NCBI RefSeq assembly: GCF_001434895.1
Contig: NZ_AZEE01000028.1
Coordinates: 186,502-250,501 of the forward strand
Reading direction: 5' to 3'
Length of the DNA stretch: 64,000 nt
Origin: Secundilactobacillus odoratitofui DSM 19909 = JCM 15043
Lineage (GTDB): Bacteria > Bacillota > Bacilli > Lactobacillales > Lactobacillaceae
Numbering within the stretch: position 1 is the first letter of the stretch; each line of letters opens with the position of its first letter. Of the stretch, positions 24,391-35,400 are shown one piece after another. The notes beneath the pieces are model-generated. The model did not search any database and had not been told where the DNA came from. It saw nothing but the letters and a program-made list of their open reading frames with translations. A program made the position numbers and the translations under genes.

Positions 24391-26511
24391 ATGAATAATA
24401 AACGGGGAAATCAATCAAATCAGAGATTTCGTGCGATGGTATCGCCGTATTATCAGCGCTTTAAAAAACGATTGGGTCGAGTATGGCATCGTTATCAGCT
24501 AACACGCTGGTTCATTGTACTCATCCTCGGCTTGATTTTTGTACTCAGTGCTGTGATGACCTTTGAAGCCAAGACGGCCAATGTTGGTAATTTAAAGGCC
24601 CAACTCGAAAAAACAACTTATATTTACGATAAAAATAACAGCAAGGCGGGCTCGCTGTACGCTCAAAAGGGAACTTACGTGCCACTCAGTAAAATATCGC
24701 CGAATGTTCAAAAAGCGGTGATTTCGACCGAAGACCGTAACTTTTACCACGAACATGGCTTTTCAGTGTCCGGGATTGGTCGCGCTGTGTTCTTGCTGAT
24801 CAAAAATAAACTGCTAAATCGCGATTATATTAGTGGTGGCGGGAGTACACTAACTCAGCAACTGGTCAAAAACGCCTATTTAACACAGGAACAGACGTTC
24901 ACGCGGAAGGCAAAAGAATTGTTTTATTCTATTGAAGTTGAAAACGTCTATTCCAAGTCAGATATTTTATCCATGTATTTAAATAACGCCTACTTTGGTA
25001 ATGGGGTCTGGGGTGTCCAAGATGCTGCGGAGAAGTACTTCGGGACCAGCGCAGCGAATCTAACGGTGCCACAAGCAGCTGTGATTGCCGGAATGCTGAC
25101 ATCGCCAAGTGGTTATAATCCCATCGACCACCCAGAAGCAGCTAAGCAGCGTCGAAACGTCGTGCTTGGATTAATGGCGGAAACCGGGGCAATTACAAAA
25201 TCACAGGCGGCGGCCTATCAAAATACGGCTGTGGTAACCAGTGATACCTATCAGTACAAGGATTCATATCGTTATCCGTATTACTTTGACGCGGTCATCA
25301 ATGAGGCCATCTCGAAGTACGGGTTAACCGAGTCTGAGATCATGAATCACGGTTATAAAATTTATACTTATTTGGATCAAAATTATCAATCAAAACTACA
25401 AAGTAACTTTAAAAATAGCTACTTGTTCCCTTCAAACGCGGCTGACGGCACCAAAGTACAGGCCGCCTCAGTAGCGGTGAACCCCAATAATGGTGGTGTG
25501 ATGGCCGTTGTTGGTGGCCGGGGCAAACACGTCTTTAGAGGGTATAACCGAGCGACCCAAATTAAGCGGCAGCCAGGATCGACAATTAAACCACTTGCAG
25601 TGTACACGCCAGCGATTGAGAGTGGCTACTTCTACGATTCAGAACTGCAGGATAAAAAAACATCGTATGGCACCAATCATTACACACCTAAGAATTACAA
25701 CAATGTTTATTCTGGGAAAATGCCGATGTACCAGGCATTAGCTAATAGTGTGAATGCACCGGCAGTTTGGTTGCTGAATAAGATTGGTGTGAATAAGGGT
25801 TATGAATCCGTCAAAAAGTTTGGTTTACCAGTCACAAAATCGGACAAAAACCTGGCGCTAGCGCTTGGTGGCCTAAAAGAAGGTGTTTCGCCACAAGAGT
25901 TAGCTGAAGCCTATTCGGCCTTTGCTAACGACGGCACTCGAACGGACACTCACTATATTCGCAAAATCGTTGACGCCTCTGGTAACGTCATCGTGAGTTC
26001 ACCAGACGTTTCGTCGCATCAAGTCATGTCAGCAAAGGTTGCAAAAGAGATGACAAGTATGATGCTGGGCGTCTTTAATAGTGGGACTGGTGCTACCGCC
26101 AAACCATACGGCTACTCCGTGGCTGGTAAAACTGGTAGTACGGAAGCTGATGCGACTGGTGATGGCGACGCAACCCGTGATAAGTGGATCGTTGGTTACA
26201 CCCCAGACGTGGTGTTAGCCACCTGGGAAGGCTTTGATAATACTAATTCTAGTCACCATCTGGAAAATCTTAGTGGAACCGGTGTTGGTCCGTTGTTCAA
26301 AACTGAGATGGAAGAAATCTTACCGTACACCAAACAAACGAGTTTTAACACCAAAGACGCCGCTACATTGGCAAAAGCATCACAATCAAATAGCAGTTTC
26401 TGGGACAACGTTCAAAACGGGGCCTCAAGTGTGGGTGACCAAATTGAACAAGGTGCTTCCAACGCGGCTGATACGGTGAAAAAATGGTGGTCAGATACGT
26501 TTGGCAACTAG
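24391..26511 (+). CDS. Bifunctional class A penicillin-binding protein (PBP1A/2A type)
   Basis: This enzyme polymerises glycan strands and cross-links peptidoglycan on the outer face of the membrane. The 706 residues comprise a basic cytoplasmic tail, one membrane helix (about 42-62), a GT51 glycosyltransferase with STEDRNFYHEHG (catalytic E114) and GGSTLTQQLVKNAYL, and a transpeptidase with S397-T-I-K400, S453-V-N455 and K580-T-G582. A Ser/Asn-rich tail ends the protein. Start ATG 24391 has GAGGAA seven bases upstream. It seems transcribed apart from argR, with the palindromic element between them. Confidence 0.92.
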   Translation: MNNKRGNQSNQRFRAMVSPYYQRFKKRLGRVWHRYQLTRWFIVLILGLIFVLSAVMTFEAKTANVGNLKAQLEKTTYIYDKNNSKAGSLYAQKGTYVPLSKISPNVQKAVISTEDRNFYHEHGFSVSGIGRAVFLLIKNKLLNRDYISGGGSTLTQQLVKNAYLTQEQTFTRKAKELFYSIEVENVYSKSDILSMYLNNAYFGNGVWGVQDAAEKYFGTSAANLTVPQAAVIAGMLTSPSGYNPIDHPEAAKQRRNVVLGLMAETGAITKSQAAAYQNTAVVTSDTYQYKDSYRYPYYFDAVINEAISKYGLTESEIMNHGYKIYTYLDQNYQSKLQSNFKNSYLFPSNAADGTKVQAASVAVNPNNGGVMAVVGGRGKHVFRGYNRATQIKRQPGSTIKPLAVYTPAIESGYFYDSELQDKKTSYGTNHYTPKNYNNVYSGKMPMYQALANSVNAPAVWLLNKIGVNKGYESVKKFGLPVTKSDKNLALALGGLKEGVSPQELAEAYSAFANDGTRTDTHYIRKIVDASGNVIVSSPDVSSHQVMSAKVAKEMTSMMLGVFNSGTGATAKPYGYSVAGKTGSTEADATGDGDATRDKWIVGYTPDVVLATWEGFDNTNSSHHLENLSGTGVGPLFKTEMEEILPYTKQTSFNTKDAATLAKASQSNSSFWDNVQNGASSVGDQIEQGASNAADTVKKWWSDTFGN

Positions 26512-26568
26512 GCTTTCAAACGGTTTCATGATACAATATGTAGGTACTTAAGACAGGAGGACGCTGTA

Positions 26569-26910
26569 ATGGCAGACATTTTAAAAACCGCTGGAGACCT
26601 GCGCGACCAATTAGCAGCTTCAGATGAATTTACAACGCTTCAATCAGCTTACAACACGATGAAGGCTGACCAAGAAGCCTATGATTTATTTAAGGACTTC
26701 CAAGCATTACAATTGAACTTGCAACAAAAACAGATGCAAGGACAACAATTAAGTGAAGATGAGATGAAGCACGCGCAAGAGCTCGCCCAAAAAGTCGGTG
26801 AAAAGGCCGTTATTAAAGCCTTAATGGACCAAGAAAAGGCCGTCAACGAGTTGCTGGCTAAACTTAACAACGAGATTACCAAGCCAATTCAAGATCTATA
26901 CCGTAACTAA
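26569..26910 (+). CDS. YlbF/YheA-family (UPF0342) protein
   Basis: This 113-residue, all-helical, Gln- and Lys-rich cytosolic protein begins ADILKTAGDLRDQLAASDEF and contains the family pattern of short helices around QKQMQGQQLSEDE. YheA and YlbF/YmcA relatives form helical bundles; YlbF and YmcA in Bacillus work with YaaT to guide RNase Y, whereas YheA-type proteins have no settled role. ATG 26569 has ACAGGAGG ten bases upstream. It lies 57 bases after the PBP gene and has its own terminator. Confidence 0.8.
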   Translation: MADILKTAGDLRDQLAASDEFTTLQSAYNTMKADQEAYDLFKDFQALQLNLQQKQMQGQQLSEDEMKHAQELAQKVGEKAVIKALMDQEKAVNELLAKLNNEITKPIQDLYRN

Positions 26911-26948
26911 AGTTCGGATGTATTCATTGGTGAAGATCATTCACTGAT

Positions 26949-26998
26949 AACGTCTCACCAAACAGTCTAATTATAGATGGTTTGGTGAGACGTTTTTA
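26949..26998 (+). terminator. Terminator after the YheA-like gene
   Basis: AACGTCTCACCAAAC (26949-26963) pairs perfectly with GTTTGGTGAGACGTT (26980-26994), then TTTA. Confidence 0.92.
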
Positions 26999-27036
26999 TT
27001 ATCGTGAAACAATTGATGTATTAGGGAGTGACAGAA

Positions 27037-28266
27037 TTGAAATTTATTCATGCGGCTGATTTACATCTCGATAGTCCTTTTTTGGGTATGCAACAATTAC
27101 CGGCCGCGTTATGGCAACGACTCCATGATGCACCGTTTCAAGCCGTTAAACGGTTAGTGGCGACCGCAATTGAACAGCAAGTTGATTTTGTAGTGCTGGT
27201 TGGCGATTTATTCGACCGCGAAACCCAAAGTATCCGGGCGCAGGTTTTCTTGGCCGAACAACTTCAGTTATTGATTGATCATCATATCAGCGTGTTTGTC
27301 AGTTACGGCAATCACGATCATTTGACTGAGAATCATGTGCTGACATTACCGACTGAGGTTGCAGTGTTTTCTGCTGATGTTGAAACCAAGCACTTCACGA
27401 CACAAACTGGTGAACGGGTTGCCATTAGTGGGTTTAGTTATCCGCAACGTTGGTTAGAGACAAATATGGTTACACACTTTCCCGAACGTGGTACGGTTGA
27501 CTATCAGATTGGCCTCCTTCACGGTGCCATCAAACAAGGTGATGAGAACCACTACGCGCCGTTTACCGTTTCGGAACTACAAGCGACCCATTATGATTAC
27601 TGGGCGCTGGGGCATATCCACAAACCGCAATTGCTAGCGAGTCAACCCGAGATTGTATACGCCGGTACGATTCAAGGTCGCAATAAGCTTGAAGATGGTC
27701 CACACGGTTTTGAACTGGTGTCATCATCAACTGGTCAATTACACGCCGAATTTATCCGTGCTGATCAATTTGAATGGCTTACGTTAAATATTCAGGTTAA
27801 CGCTGACACAACGGATGAGAGCTTGATGTCGCAAGTTGAAAATGCAATTATCGATGCGAAACAATCAGTTTTTGGCCTCATTGAACTTCAAATTTCAGGC
27901 ATTGAGACACTGTCGCCAGCGTTAGTGTCTCGTTTGACGGATGGTACTTGGTTAGCTCGATTTGATCAGCAACAAAGACGACGCTATGACGAGCAAGGTG
28001 CCTGGGTTTATTCAATCTCGGTCGCTGCACCGAAGCAAACGGTCACCTATGCCCAATTGGATGCGAAATATTGGGCGCAAGCTGGTGATGCGGTCTTTAC
28101 GCCAGATAACTTACAACAAACGGCTGGCCGATTGATGCAGTATGACTTTTTAGCAACCCACATTAAACAGGATGAAACGCTTAAAGCAATCACCGAAGCA
28201 GCCAAAACCGAGTTGTTTAACCAAGCTCGACTTGAGGAGGAACAAGATGCAGATCACCAAGCTTAA
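27037..28266 (+). CDS. yhaO: YhaO-type DNA repair metallophosphoesterase
   Basis: This is an Mre11-like nuclease subunit paired with the YhaN ATPase. I place the start at TTG 27037, eight bases after AGGGAG, because KFIHAADLHLDSPF then sits at the N-terminus; an in-frame GTG at 27028 overlaps the ribosome site. The 409 residues carry DLH, GDLFDRE, GNHDH and WALGHIHKP, the metallophosphoesterase motif series. YhaO is separate from SbcD, which is also present in this window. Its 3' end overlaps yhaN by 20 bases. The function in end processing or repair is inferred from homology. Confidence 0.88.
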   Translation: MKFIHAADLHLDSPFLGMQQLPAALWQRLHDAPFQAVKRLVATAIEQQVDFVVLVGDLFDRETQSIRAQVFLAEQLQLLIDHHISVFVSYGNHDHLTENHVLTLPTEVAVFSADVETKHFTTQTGERVAISGFSYPQRWLETNMVTHFPERGTVDYQIGLLHGAIKQGDENHYAPFTVSELQATHYDYWALGHIHKPQLLASQPEIVYAGTIQGRNKLEDGPHGFELVSSSTGQLHAEFIRADQFEWLTLNIQVNADTTDESLMSQVENAIIDAKQSVFGLIELQISGIETLSPALVSRLTDGTWLARFDQQQRRRYDEQGAWVYSISVAAPKQTVTYAQLDAKYWAQAGDAVFTPDNLQQTAGRLMQYDFLATHIKQDETLKAITEAAKTELFNQARLEEEQDADHQA

Positions 28267-30919
28267 CATCTATGGTTTCGGCAAATTTCATGATACAACG
28301 ATTTCAATATCAAACCGTTTTCAACTGTTGTATGGTGAAAATGAAGCCGGCAAGTCGACGCTGGTGGCGTTCATCACAAGCGTGCTGTTTGGGTTTGAGA
28401 CTGGCAAGCATCGTTACGCCATGTATTTACCAAAACAGGGGTCAACGTATGGTGGTGAGCTTTTTTTCACGCATCATGGTGAACACTATTGGTTAAAGCG
28501 AGTAAGTGGTACTCACGGCGGTGAAGTGACGTTTCGAAATCTGACCTTAGATCAAGATTTGACTAAGCAGGATTTGAACACGATGTTACGGCCGCTGAAC
28601 AAAAGCTTATTTCAACAGATTTACTGTTTTGACGAACGTGCACTTCAAGCCATCTTCACACTCAACCGGTTTGACCTCACCCAACGCATTCAGCGTATCG
28701 GGGCAATTGGGAGTGATAGCTGGATTGGGCTCACTAAACAATTAACGCAAGATGCCCAACAGCTTTACAAACCGCGAGGACGGGTTCAACCCTTGGTGAC
28801 GAAGTTAAAACAGTATGACGAGTTGACCCAAAAACTTGAGTCAGCGAAGACGCAGTATTCAAAATACCTGACAATCGAGCAGACAGTTCAGGACACACAG
28901 CGCACGCAGAATGGAGTTACAGCGCAATTAAAAACGCGTAAAGCGCAAGTGAACCAGTATCAACGACTGCTATCAGGGTTTGAAGACTACCAGCAAGTAT
29001 TAGCATTAGAACAACATGGTGCTGAATCTGAATCAACACAGCACATCTCAACCGATGATTGGCAACAGGTAACGCAACGCTATACGAAGGTTGTGCAGTT
29101 GCAACAAGAACTCGATGAACTGTCTGGACATATGACTGAAAACGTTGCTATGACGGCCTCACAGCGCTTTTATGAGAGTCATCAACAACAATTTGATCAA
29201 CTGGCCAATCAATTACCCGAACAACTGGCTAATGCCCATGACTTGCACTCACAAGAAGCACAACGAACTGCTTTTCGGCGCAGACTGCAGGGCTTTGAAA
29301 CGCAATATGGCTTATCTTTGGCTCATCTTCAACTATTGTCGGCTGAAGCTGTGACCGCTTTAACCGATCTACTGCAGACCAAACAGCGTACTTCAATTGA
29401 ACAAGAAACTACCACTAAGCAATGGCAGAAACATCAACAGGACTTTAATCGATTGAGCGACCAGTCAACAACGACAGCGACCAGTGGTGTTGATTTTAAG
29501 TGGTTAGGCGCAGGGATTGTGGTGGTTTTGATCGCGTTATTTGCGTTGAGCGGGCTCTTTAGAACACTTGGCGGCGTGGCTGGGCTGTTAATTGCGGGAT
29601 ACGGTATTTTTAAACCAACCTTGAATGGCACACAACGATCGGAAGCGGATTCACAGCTCGCCTTACTCTCTAGTCAACTTGATGCAGATCGGCGTCAATT
29701 GCACGCGTTAGATGACCAACTCATTAATTTGGATGCGCAACTGAATCAGTTTGGACAACTACACCAATTAACGTCGGTTGAACCAGACCAGTGGTTACCG
29801 ATTCAAACCGCCTTGAGGGAATATCAGCAAGTGCAAATGCGTTTGAATGAAACGCAACAGCAAATTGATCACCTATCTCGGTCGAGTCGCGCTTTTCTAA
29901 GTCAATGGCAGTTTGCTGGTGAAGTCATCGGTTTAGGCGGTGACGTTGATCATCAATTAAGCCAAATTAATCAGTTTTTGTCTGAACGGCATGACGAATC
30001 GCGACGCCTTCAACGTGATAAGCAAACCGAAGCAGCGGCCAAATTACATCGTCAATCAATTAATCAGCAACTTCAACACGGTCGCCAATCATTTGCCCAG
30101 GCGCTGTCAACCTTTGGTGTAAGTGACATTGAAAGTTTTAACCAACGTTATCAAGCGGATCGAACCCTGGCTGAAAAAACGGCTCGAGCACAGGCGCTTG
30201 CAAAGCAGTTAACTGAAGAGGACCGCCAAGTCTTGCAACGTTTTTCTACACAGCGGGACTTAAACGTGGCACTCCAATCAATAATTAAGCAACAAAATAG
30301 CTTAGAGGGACAACACGAGGCCAATGTCCAACAACTTAGTGAGCAACGACTGGCGTTAACGCAATTAGCAAATAGCCACCAATATCAAGATTTGCTTCAA
30401 AAACAAGCTGACCTACAAAGCGATATTACCCAACTAACTGACCAGTGGTTAACTAAACAATTGTTAATTAAGTGGATCGATGAAACGTTATTGAATGCCT
30501 CAAAGGGCAGACAACCCGCTATCGTTACGGTAGCCGAGTCAGTTTTTCAGAGTGTGACTGATGGTGGGTATACGCAAATCGTATTTACTGATCAAACGGT
30601 CCAGGTTGTCGCCAAATCTGGCGTGACCTACGATGTTGGTGAACTATCTAGTGGTACGGCGGAACAATTATACGTGGCATTGAGATTGGCCTTTACTAAG
30701 GTCATGGCCGATACAGTTGATATGCCAATTATTATCGACGATGCCTTCGTTAATTTTGACCGTGGTCGTACGCAACACGCACTCTCGACGCTACAAGATT
30801 TGACTGATTCACATCAAATCCTATATTTCACAGCTAATCAAGATAATTTACAATTTGTTGACGATGCTCAGATTTTGGATTTAAACCAATTAACCTCTAA
30901 TTCGGTGATGCAAAACTAG
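28247..30919 (+). CDS. yhaN: YhaN-type SMC-like ATPase
   Basis: This Rad50-like ATPase is 890 residues long. ATG 28247 follows GAGGAGG by six bases, inside the end of yhaO. The N-terminal lobe has Walker A GENEAGKST (30-38). Coiled coils flank an unusual hydrophobic hairpin (about residues 415-460, including GIVVVLIALFALSGLF). This is the membrane-like segment that distinguishes YhaN from SbcC, which has a zinc hook there. The C-terminal lobe has LSSGTAEQLYVALRLAF and IIIDDAFVNFD. The protein may act at the membrane with YhaO. Confidence 0.88.
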   Translation: MQITKLNIYGFGKFHDTTISISNRFQLLYGENEAGKSTLVAFITSVLFGFETGKHRYAMYLPKQGSTYGGELFFTHHGEHYWLKRVSGTHGGEVTFRNLTLDQDLTKQDLNTMLRPLNKSLFQQIYCFDERALQAIFTLNRFDLTQRIQRIGAIGSDSWIGLTKQLTQDAQQLYKPRGRVQPLVTKLKQYDELTQKLESAKTQYSKYLTIEQTVQDTQRTQNGVTAQLKTRKAQVNQYQRLLSGFEDYQQVLALEQHGAESESTQHISTDDWQQVTQRYTKVVQLQQELDELSGHMTENVAMTASQRFYESHQQQFDQLANQLPEQLANAHDLHSQEAQRTAFRRRLQGFETQYGLSLAHLQLLSAEAVTALTDLLQTKQRTSIEQETTTKQWQKHQQDFNRLSDQSTTTATSGVDFKWLGAGIVVVLIALFALSGLFRTLGGVAGLLIAGYGIFKPTLNGTQRSEADSQLALLSSQLDADRRQLHALDDQLINLDAQLNQFGQLHQLTSVEPDQWLPIQTALREYQQVQMRLNETQQQIDHLSRSSRAFLSQWQFAGEVIGLGGDVDHQLSQINQFLSERHDESRRLQRDKQTEAAAKLHRQSINQQLQHGRQSFAQALSTFGVSDIESFNQRYQADRTLAEKTARAQALAKQLTEEDRQVLQRFSTQRDLNVALQSIIKQQNSLEGQHEANVQQLSEQRLALTQLANSHQYQDLLQKQADLQSDITQLTDQWLTKQLLIKWIDETLLNASKGRQPAIVTVAESVFQSVTDGGYTQIVFTDQTVQVVAKSGVTYDVGELSSGTAEQLYVALRLAFTKVMADTVDMPIIIDDAFVNFDRGRTQHALSTLQDLTDSHQILYFTANQDNLQFVDDAQILDLNQLTSNSVMQN

Positions 30920-30974
30920 CCACCGACGTTAAAAAACAGTAAGATATAGATGAAAACTTAAAGGGGGGTAACTC

Positions 30975-31952
30975 ATGGCAGAAGATCAATTGATGACCTA
31001 CGCGGTAGGTGAACAGATGAATTTAATGGCATTACTCAAAAACGTTACCGTTCGGGTTGCTAAGAACGGCAAACAGTACCTTGATCTGACTTTTGAGGAT
31101 CGCTCCGGCGAAATCACAGGTAAGTTCTGGGATGCAAGTGAAGCGGATGTTGAACGTTATCAGGCCGGCCGGGTGGTTCGACTCACTGGCAAGCGTGAAA
31201 CTTATCAAGGCTCACCACAGGTTAAAATTGTTAGCTTGCGATTGGCCAATGCGGATGAACCCCACGAACCCGGTGATTTTATGATTCATGCACCGATGAA
31301 AACGGCGGAGATGGAAGAAGAGCTTAATCAAGTGATCTTTGAAATCACAAATCAAGTTTGGAATCGGATCGTCCGCTCACTGATTGCGAAACATCGCGAT
31401 GAATTCTTCTCGTTTCCTGCCGCCAAGCGTAACCACCACGCCTTTGAAGGTGGACTGGCTTACCACACGCTGTCGATCCTAAAATTGGCTCACAGCGTCA
31501 CGAGTCAGTATCCGAATCTGAATGCACCATTGCTGTACGCCGGCGCGATTTTACATGATTTAGGCAAGGTGACTGAACTTTCTGGGCCAGTCTCAACGCA
31601 GTATACTGCCCAAGGTAATCTGATCGGTCATATTAGTTTAGTCGATGGTGAAATTGTGGCAGCCTGTCAAGAGCTCAAGTTGGACGTCAACAGTGAGGAT
31701 GTCGTGTTGTTGAGGCACATGGTGTTAGCTCATCATGGCTTGCTTGAATACGGGTCTCCCGTAAGGCCACGTTTGCTGGAAGCTGAAGTGTTACATCAGC
31801 TAGATGAACTCGACGCGTCAATCATGATGATGACCAACGCCTTAGATAAAACCACACCCGGCAACTTTGGTGAACGATTGTTCGCAATGGATGGCCGCTC
31901 ATTCTACCGGCCGTCAGAAGGGCTGACCGGTAAGGTGGATCCGGAAAAATAA
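30975..31952 (+). CDS. yhaM: 3'-5' exoribonuclease YhaM
   Basis: YhaM degrades RNA, and also single-stranded DNA, from the 3' end. The 325-residue product starts at ATG 30975 behind AAGGGGGG. An N-terminal OB fold (NVTVRVAKNGKQYLDLTFEDRSGEITGKFWD) is followed by an HD domain (about 160-290) with HHAFEGGLAYHTLS, the metal-binding LH194-D195 in GAILHDLGK, and a later LAHHG. It lies 55 bases after yhaN with no terminator between, forming the conserved yhaO-yhaN-yhaM operon seen in other Firmicutes. Confidence 0.92.
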   Translation: MAEDQLMTYAVGEQMNLMALLKNVTVRVAKNGKQYLDLTFEDRSGEITGKFWDASEADVERYQAGRVVRLTGKRETYQGSPQVKIVSLRLANADEPHEPGDFMIHAPMKTAEMEEELNQVIFEITNQVWNRIVRSLIAKHRDEFFSFPAAKRNHHAFEGGLAYHTLSILKLAHSVTSQYPNLNAPLLYAGAILHDLGKVTELSGPVSTQYTAQGNLIGHISLVDGEIVAACQELKLDVNSEDVVLLRHMVLAHHGLLEYGSPVRPRLLEAEVLHQLDELDASIMMMTNALDKTTPGNFGERLFAMDGRSFYRPSEGLTGKVDPEK

Positions 31953-31992
31953 ATGAATTATTTTGTTCCAATGAATTTATTTAATAAATTAG

Positions 31993-32029
31993 AGTGAAAA
32001 TGCCGATTGTTGGTGTTTTCACTTTTTTT
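31993..32029 (+). terminator. Terminator after yhaM
   Basis: AGTGAAAATGCC pairs with GGTGTTTTCACT around loop GATTGTT, including a G-U pair, and is followed by seven Ts. Confidence 0.85.
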
Positions 32030-32252
32030 GTAAAATTCAGTTCGAAAACTCACGCAAACAAACGGTATTTTTTACAACCATACTTTTCCTGGCTAGTAGT
32101 ATGAAAGCCCGGTATTTCAGCGATTATGTATGACATTTATGGTCTAATGTGATAAGCTGAGAGTGAATTTGTATATGTCGGAAAATGACTATTTGGGAGT
32201 AGCATCATTTTTCGAAGCTTGATTTATAAGATAAATTAGATAATTAAATGGG

Positions 32253-32314
32253 GATGACACGCTCAGCTGCTGATAATTGGAGGTTATCAGTGGCTCGAAG
32301 TGCGTCATCTTTTT
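32253..32314 (+). terminator. Orphan long hairpin with T-run upstream of the giant adhesin gene
   Basis: The arm 32253-32276 (GATGACACGCTCAGC...CTGATAA) pairs with 32284-32309 (TTATCAG...GCTC...GCGTCATC), with small internal loops, and is followed by TTTTT. No gene lies between this and the yhaM terminator 224 bases earlier. It may end a small RNA or attenuate a long leader of the adhesin gene. Confidence 0.7.
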
Positions 32315-32356
32315 GTATCTTACAACTAATTGTATCTGGAAGCATATTTCGTTTAA

Positions 32357-32385
32357 TTGACGGCGTTTCCGGTTAAAATTAAGTT
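32357..32385 (+). promoter_or_regulatory. Possible promoter of the adhesin gene
   Basis: TTGACG (32357-32362) and TAAGTT (32380-32385) are 17 bases apart, 40 bases before the start. The -10 is poor, so this is tentative. If right, transcription starts after the orphan hairpin. Confidence 0.35.
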
Positions 32386-32424
32386 AGCAGATGCACTAGG
32401 CATAAGAGTTGGGAGCAATCTACT

Positions 32425-35400
32425 ATGACGAAGAGAAAACAAAAAGCGTATGAATTAGCAACACAAACCCGTAAAGAACACTTCAAAATGTTTAAACACA
32501 AAGGATCTTGGGCCTTTGTCGAGATTACCGTTGTCACAGGTTTGTTTTTTGGTGTCAACAGTATGGTTGCTCACGCGCAGACTGGGGGGGATGCTGCGTC
32601 GGTGACAACTAGTTCAACGAAAACCACGACAAACAATTCGGCGAGTGTGACTAGCAGTACCAACGTGGCGTCAAATACTAGTGACGCTACATCAACTGGT
32701 CAGAGTGGCGCTGATTCATCTTCTGTGAGTGCTGAAACTGTCACTGATAATTCGAATACTGGCCAAAACAATACTCAAAGCGAAACGAACACGGCAACCT
32801 CTACGGCTAATGATTCAGGTACTTCATTAAATGATGAGACCAAAACTTCTGAGTCAAATAATAGCCAAACTACTACGACTGCCCAGACCACACCAGCGGT
32901 TGCTTATAAATCGATGCAGACAAGTGCTGCAAGTACACCGACCACGGCTACAACAACAGCCACTAACCAAGTGACGACAGCTAACTTGAATGGGACTAAT
33001 ATTGCTAATGTGAATGCGGATGGCACGATTAGTACGACGGATGTTAATCGGGTGAGCTATAGTACCGCCGATGAAATTGCGGCTAATTTTATAGCGACCA
33101 GAAATGTCAAAAGTAATAACAAAATTACGTCCACGGATTTATCAAGTCAAATTCAAACAGGCACGGTAACTCTAGTTCCAAATGTGGGGACAACTGCTGG
33201 GGCGCTCACATTTAATAACCAAATCGATACATCTCAAACCTTTACATTCACAACTGCATTAACGACTAATTTAGGCGATAACAGTGGTGGAGGTCTTGGC
33301 ATTATTTTGCAACCAGTTGATCCAGCCGACACCGGTGTTGGTCCCGGATCTGATCCTACCGCTGATATTGGCATCTTAGGATTACCAAATACTTATTTCG
33401 CAGGTAGAGATGGTTATGCTCACTCCAATGGCGATGTTAACTGGAATACTCTTTCTATCCGCGCAACAGATAAAAATGGTAATTTAAGCACATCTACCCC
33501 AGTTTGGAAATCAACGTCAACTTTCAGCACAACGGCGACTGAATACGTCATTTTAAATTGGACACCGACTTTAATTAATAATGACAATACTGTCACTGGC
33601 TCACTTGTGTATACGAGTTATAGTGATGCGGCACACACAAAACAAAATCAAACTGTCACCGGAAATGATATTGTCTTGAACCGATCCGAATCAATTGCTG
33701 CGTTTGGGGCAACGGGTGGTGTCAGCGCAACTAGAATTGTTTCCGCACCTACTATTACTGCTACAATTGCATCTGTGCCGGTCACTATCAACTACGTGAA
33801 CGTTGACACTGGTGCAACGATTTCAACCTCAGACGTGACAAACGTCAACATCGGTGAATCACTGACCATCGCAGATACGACTGATTTGTCAACTAATACG
33901 GTGGCCCCAAAGGCAATTGATGGTTATCGTTTTGTAAAGGCAATCTCAGGAGACGGCTCATCGACAGTTAACGTCACTAACAGTGTGCTAAATGCGGGAA
34001 CTTCAAGTAGTTCAGCTAACAACATTACACTATATTACACTAATCAAAATACTTATACTATCCAGCCAGTAGATGGTGCAGGCAACAATATTTCCGGTCT
34101 TGGTGCGTTATCAACTACAGGGACGATTGGTTCAACTGTTGCGACTCCAGTGTACGCAGGATATACTGCTGCGAGTTCAACTGTAACTGTACCGAACACT
34201 AATGGTGCAACAGTTAAGGTCCTATACGTCGCCCAAAAAGCGGGGACTGTCACTGTCCAATATGTTGGCGCAAATGGCAGTAGTTTACCTACCAGTGTTC
34301 AGCCAGCTAGCGTCATACTTGGTAGTGGTACATTAGGTAGCCCGTTTAACGTGGCATCGCCATTGATTGATGGATACGTTGCGAGTCAATCAGCTATTTC
34401 CGGTACTTATACGACGGATGCACAAACGATTACTGTCACCTATACGCCAACTAATAATGCTTATACTATTACGCCAGTCGATACAAATGACAATCCGATT
34501 GCCGGCTTGGCTCCAACTGGTGGTAATGCTGTGACTGGTCAGACTATAACTTTACCGGATTATTCAGCTCAAGGATACAGTTTAGTTTCCGGTCAAAGTT
34601 ATACGGTGCAGCCTGGTGTGATTAACTATAATGTGCAGTATTTGCCAATGACTGCGACAATCACCGTGAATTATATTGTCAAAGTTGCAGATGGTACTAC
34701 AAGCACAACTCAAACGGTGCAGACTGTTGCAACTGGCAACAGCTACAATATCGTCACACCAGTTATTGCCGGTTACACACCTGATATTACGGCAGTAACA
34801 GGTGTATATGGCTTTACAGGTTCTGCAAGTCGACAAACAACTTTCACAGTTACTTACACGCCGAATCTGGTTACTGTTAGCTATGTTTTCACCGGTTTGG
34901 ATGACGCAACTCTAAAAATTGCACAAGCAAGCCCGCAAGGCAAAACCACACAAATGCCAGTCGGAACACCGAATACTGTGCTGGCTCCAGATTTATCAAA
35001 ATACGGTTATACTTTTGTTCAAAGAATGCAAACTGTCACCATCTCGGCTGACCCAAGCGCCAACGTCATCGTCATCGCTTACAAAGGTAACCCCACCCAA
35101 ATCACCGTAAATTACGTCGACACAACGGGCAAAATCTTAAGTCCCGCCACGACGCAAACTGGGATCGTAGGTGGTTCATACACGATTACGTCGCCAACTG
35201 TTACGGGATATACGCCAAATCAGGCGATGGTATCAGGCACGTACACAGTTGCCAATCAAACGGCTAATAATTCACAACTTACTGTGACCTATAAAGCCAA
35301 CACAACAATGGTCGCTTACACGATCCAACCAGTCGACGCAAATGGTAATAAAATTAGCAGTTTAACGCCAGTCACTGGTTACGCAGCCGCTGGCACAGTC

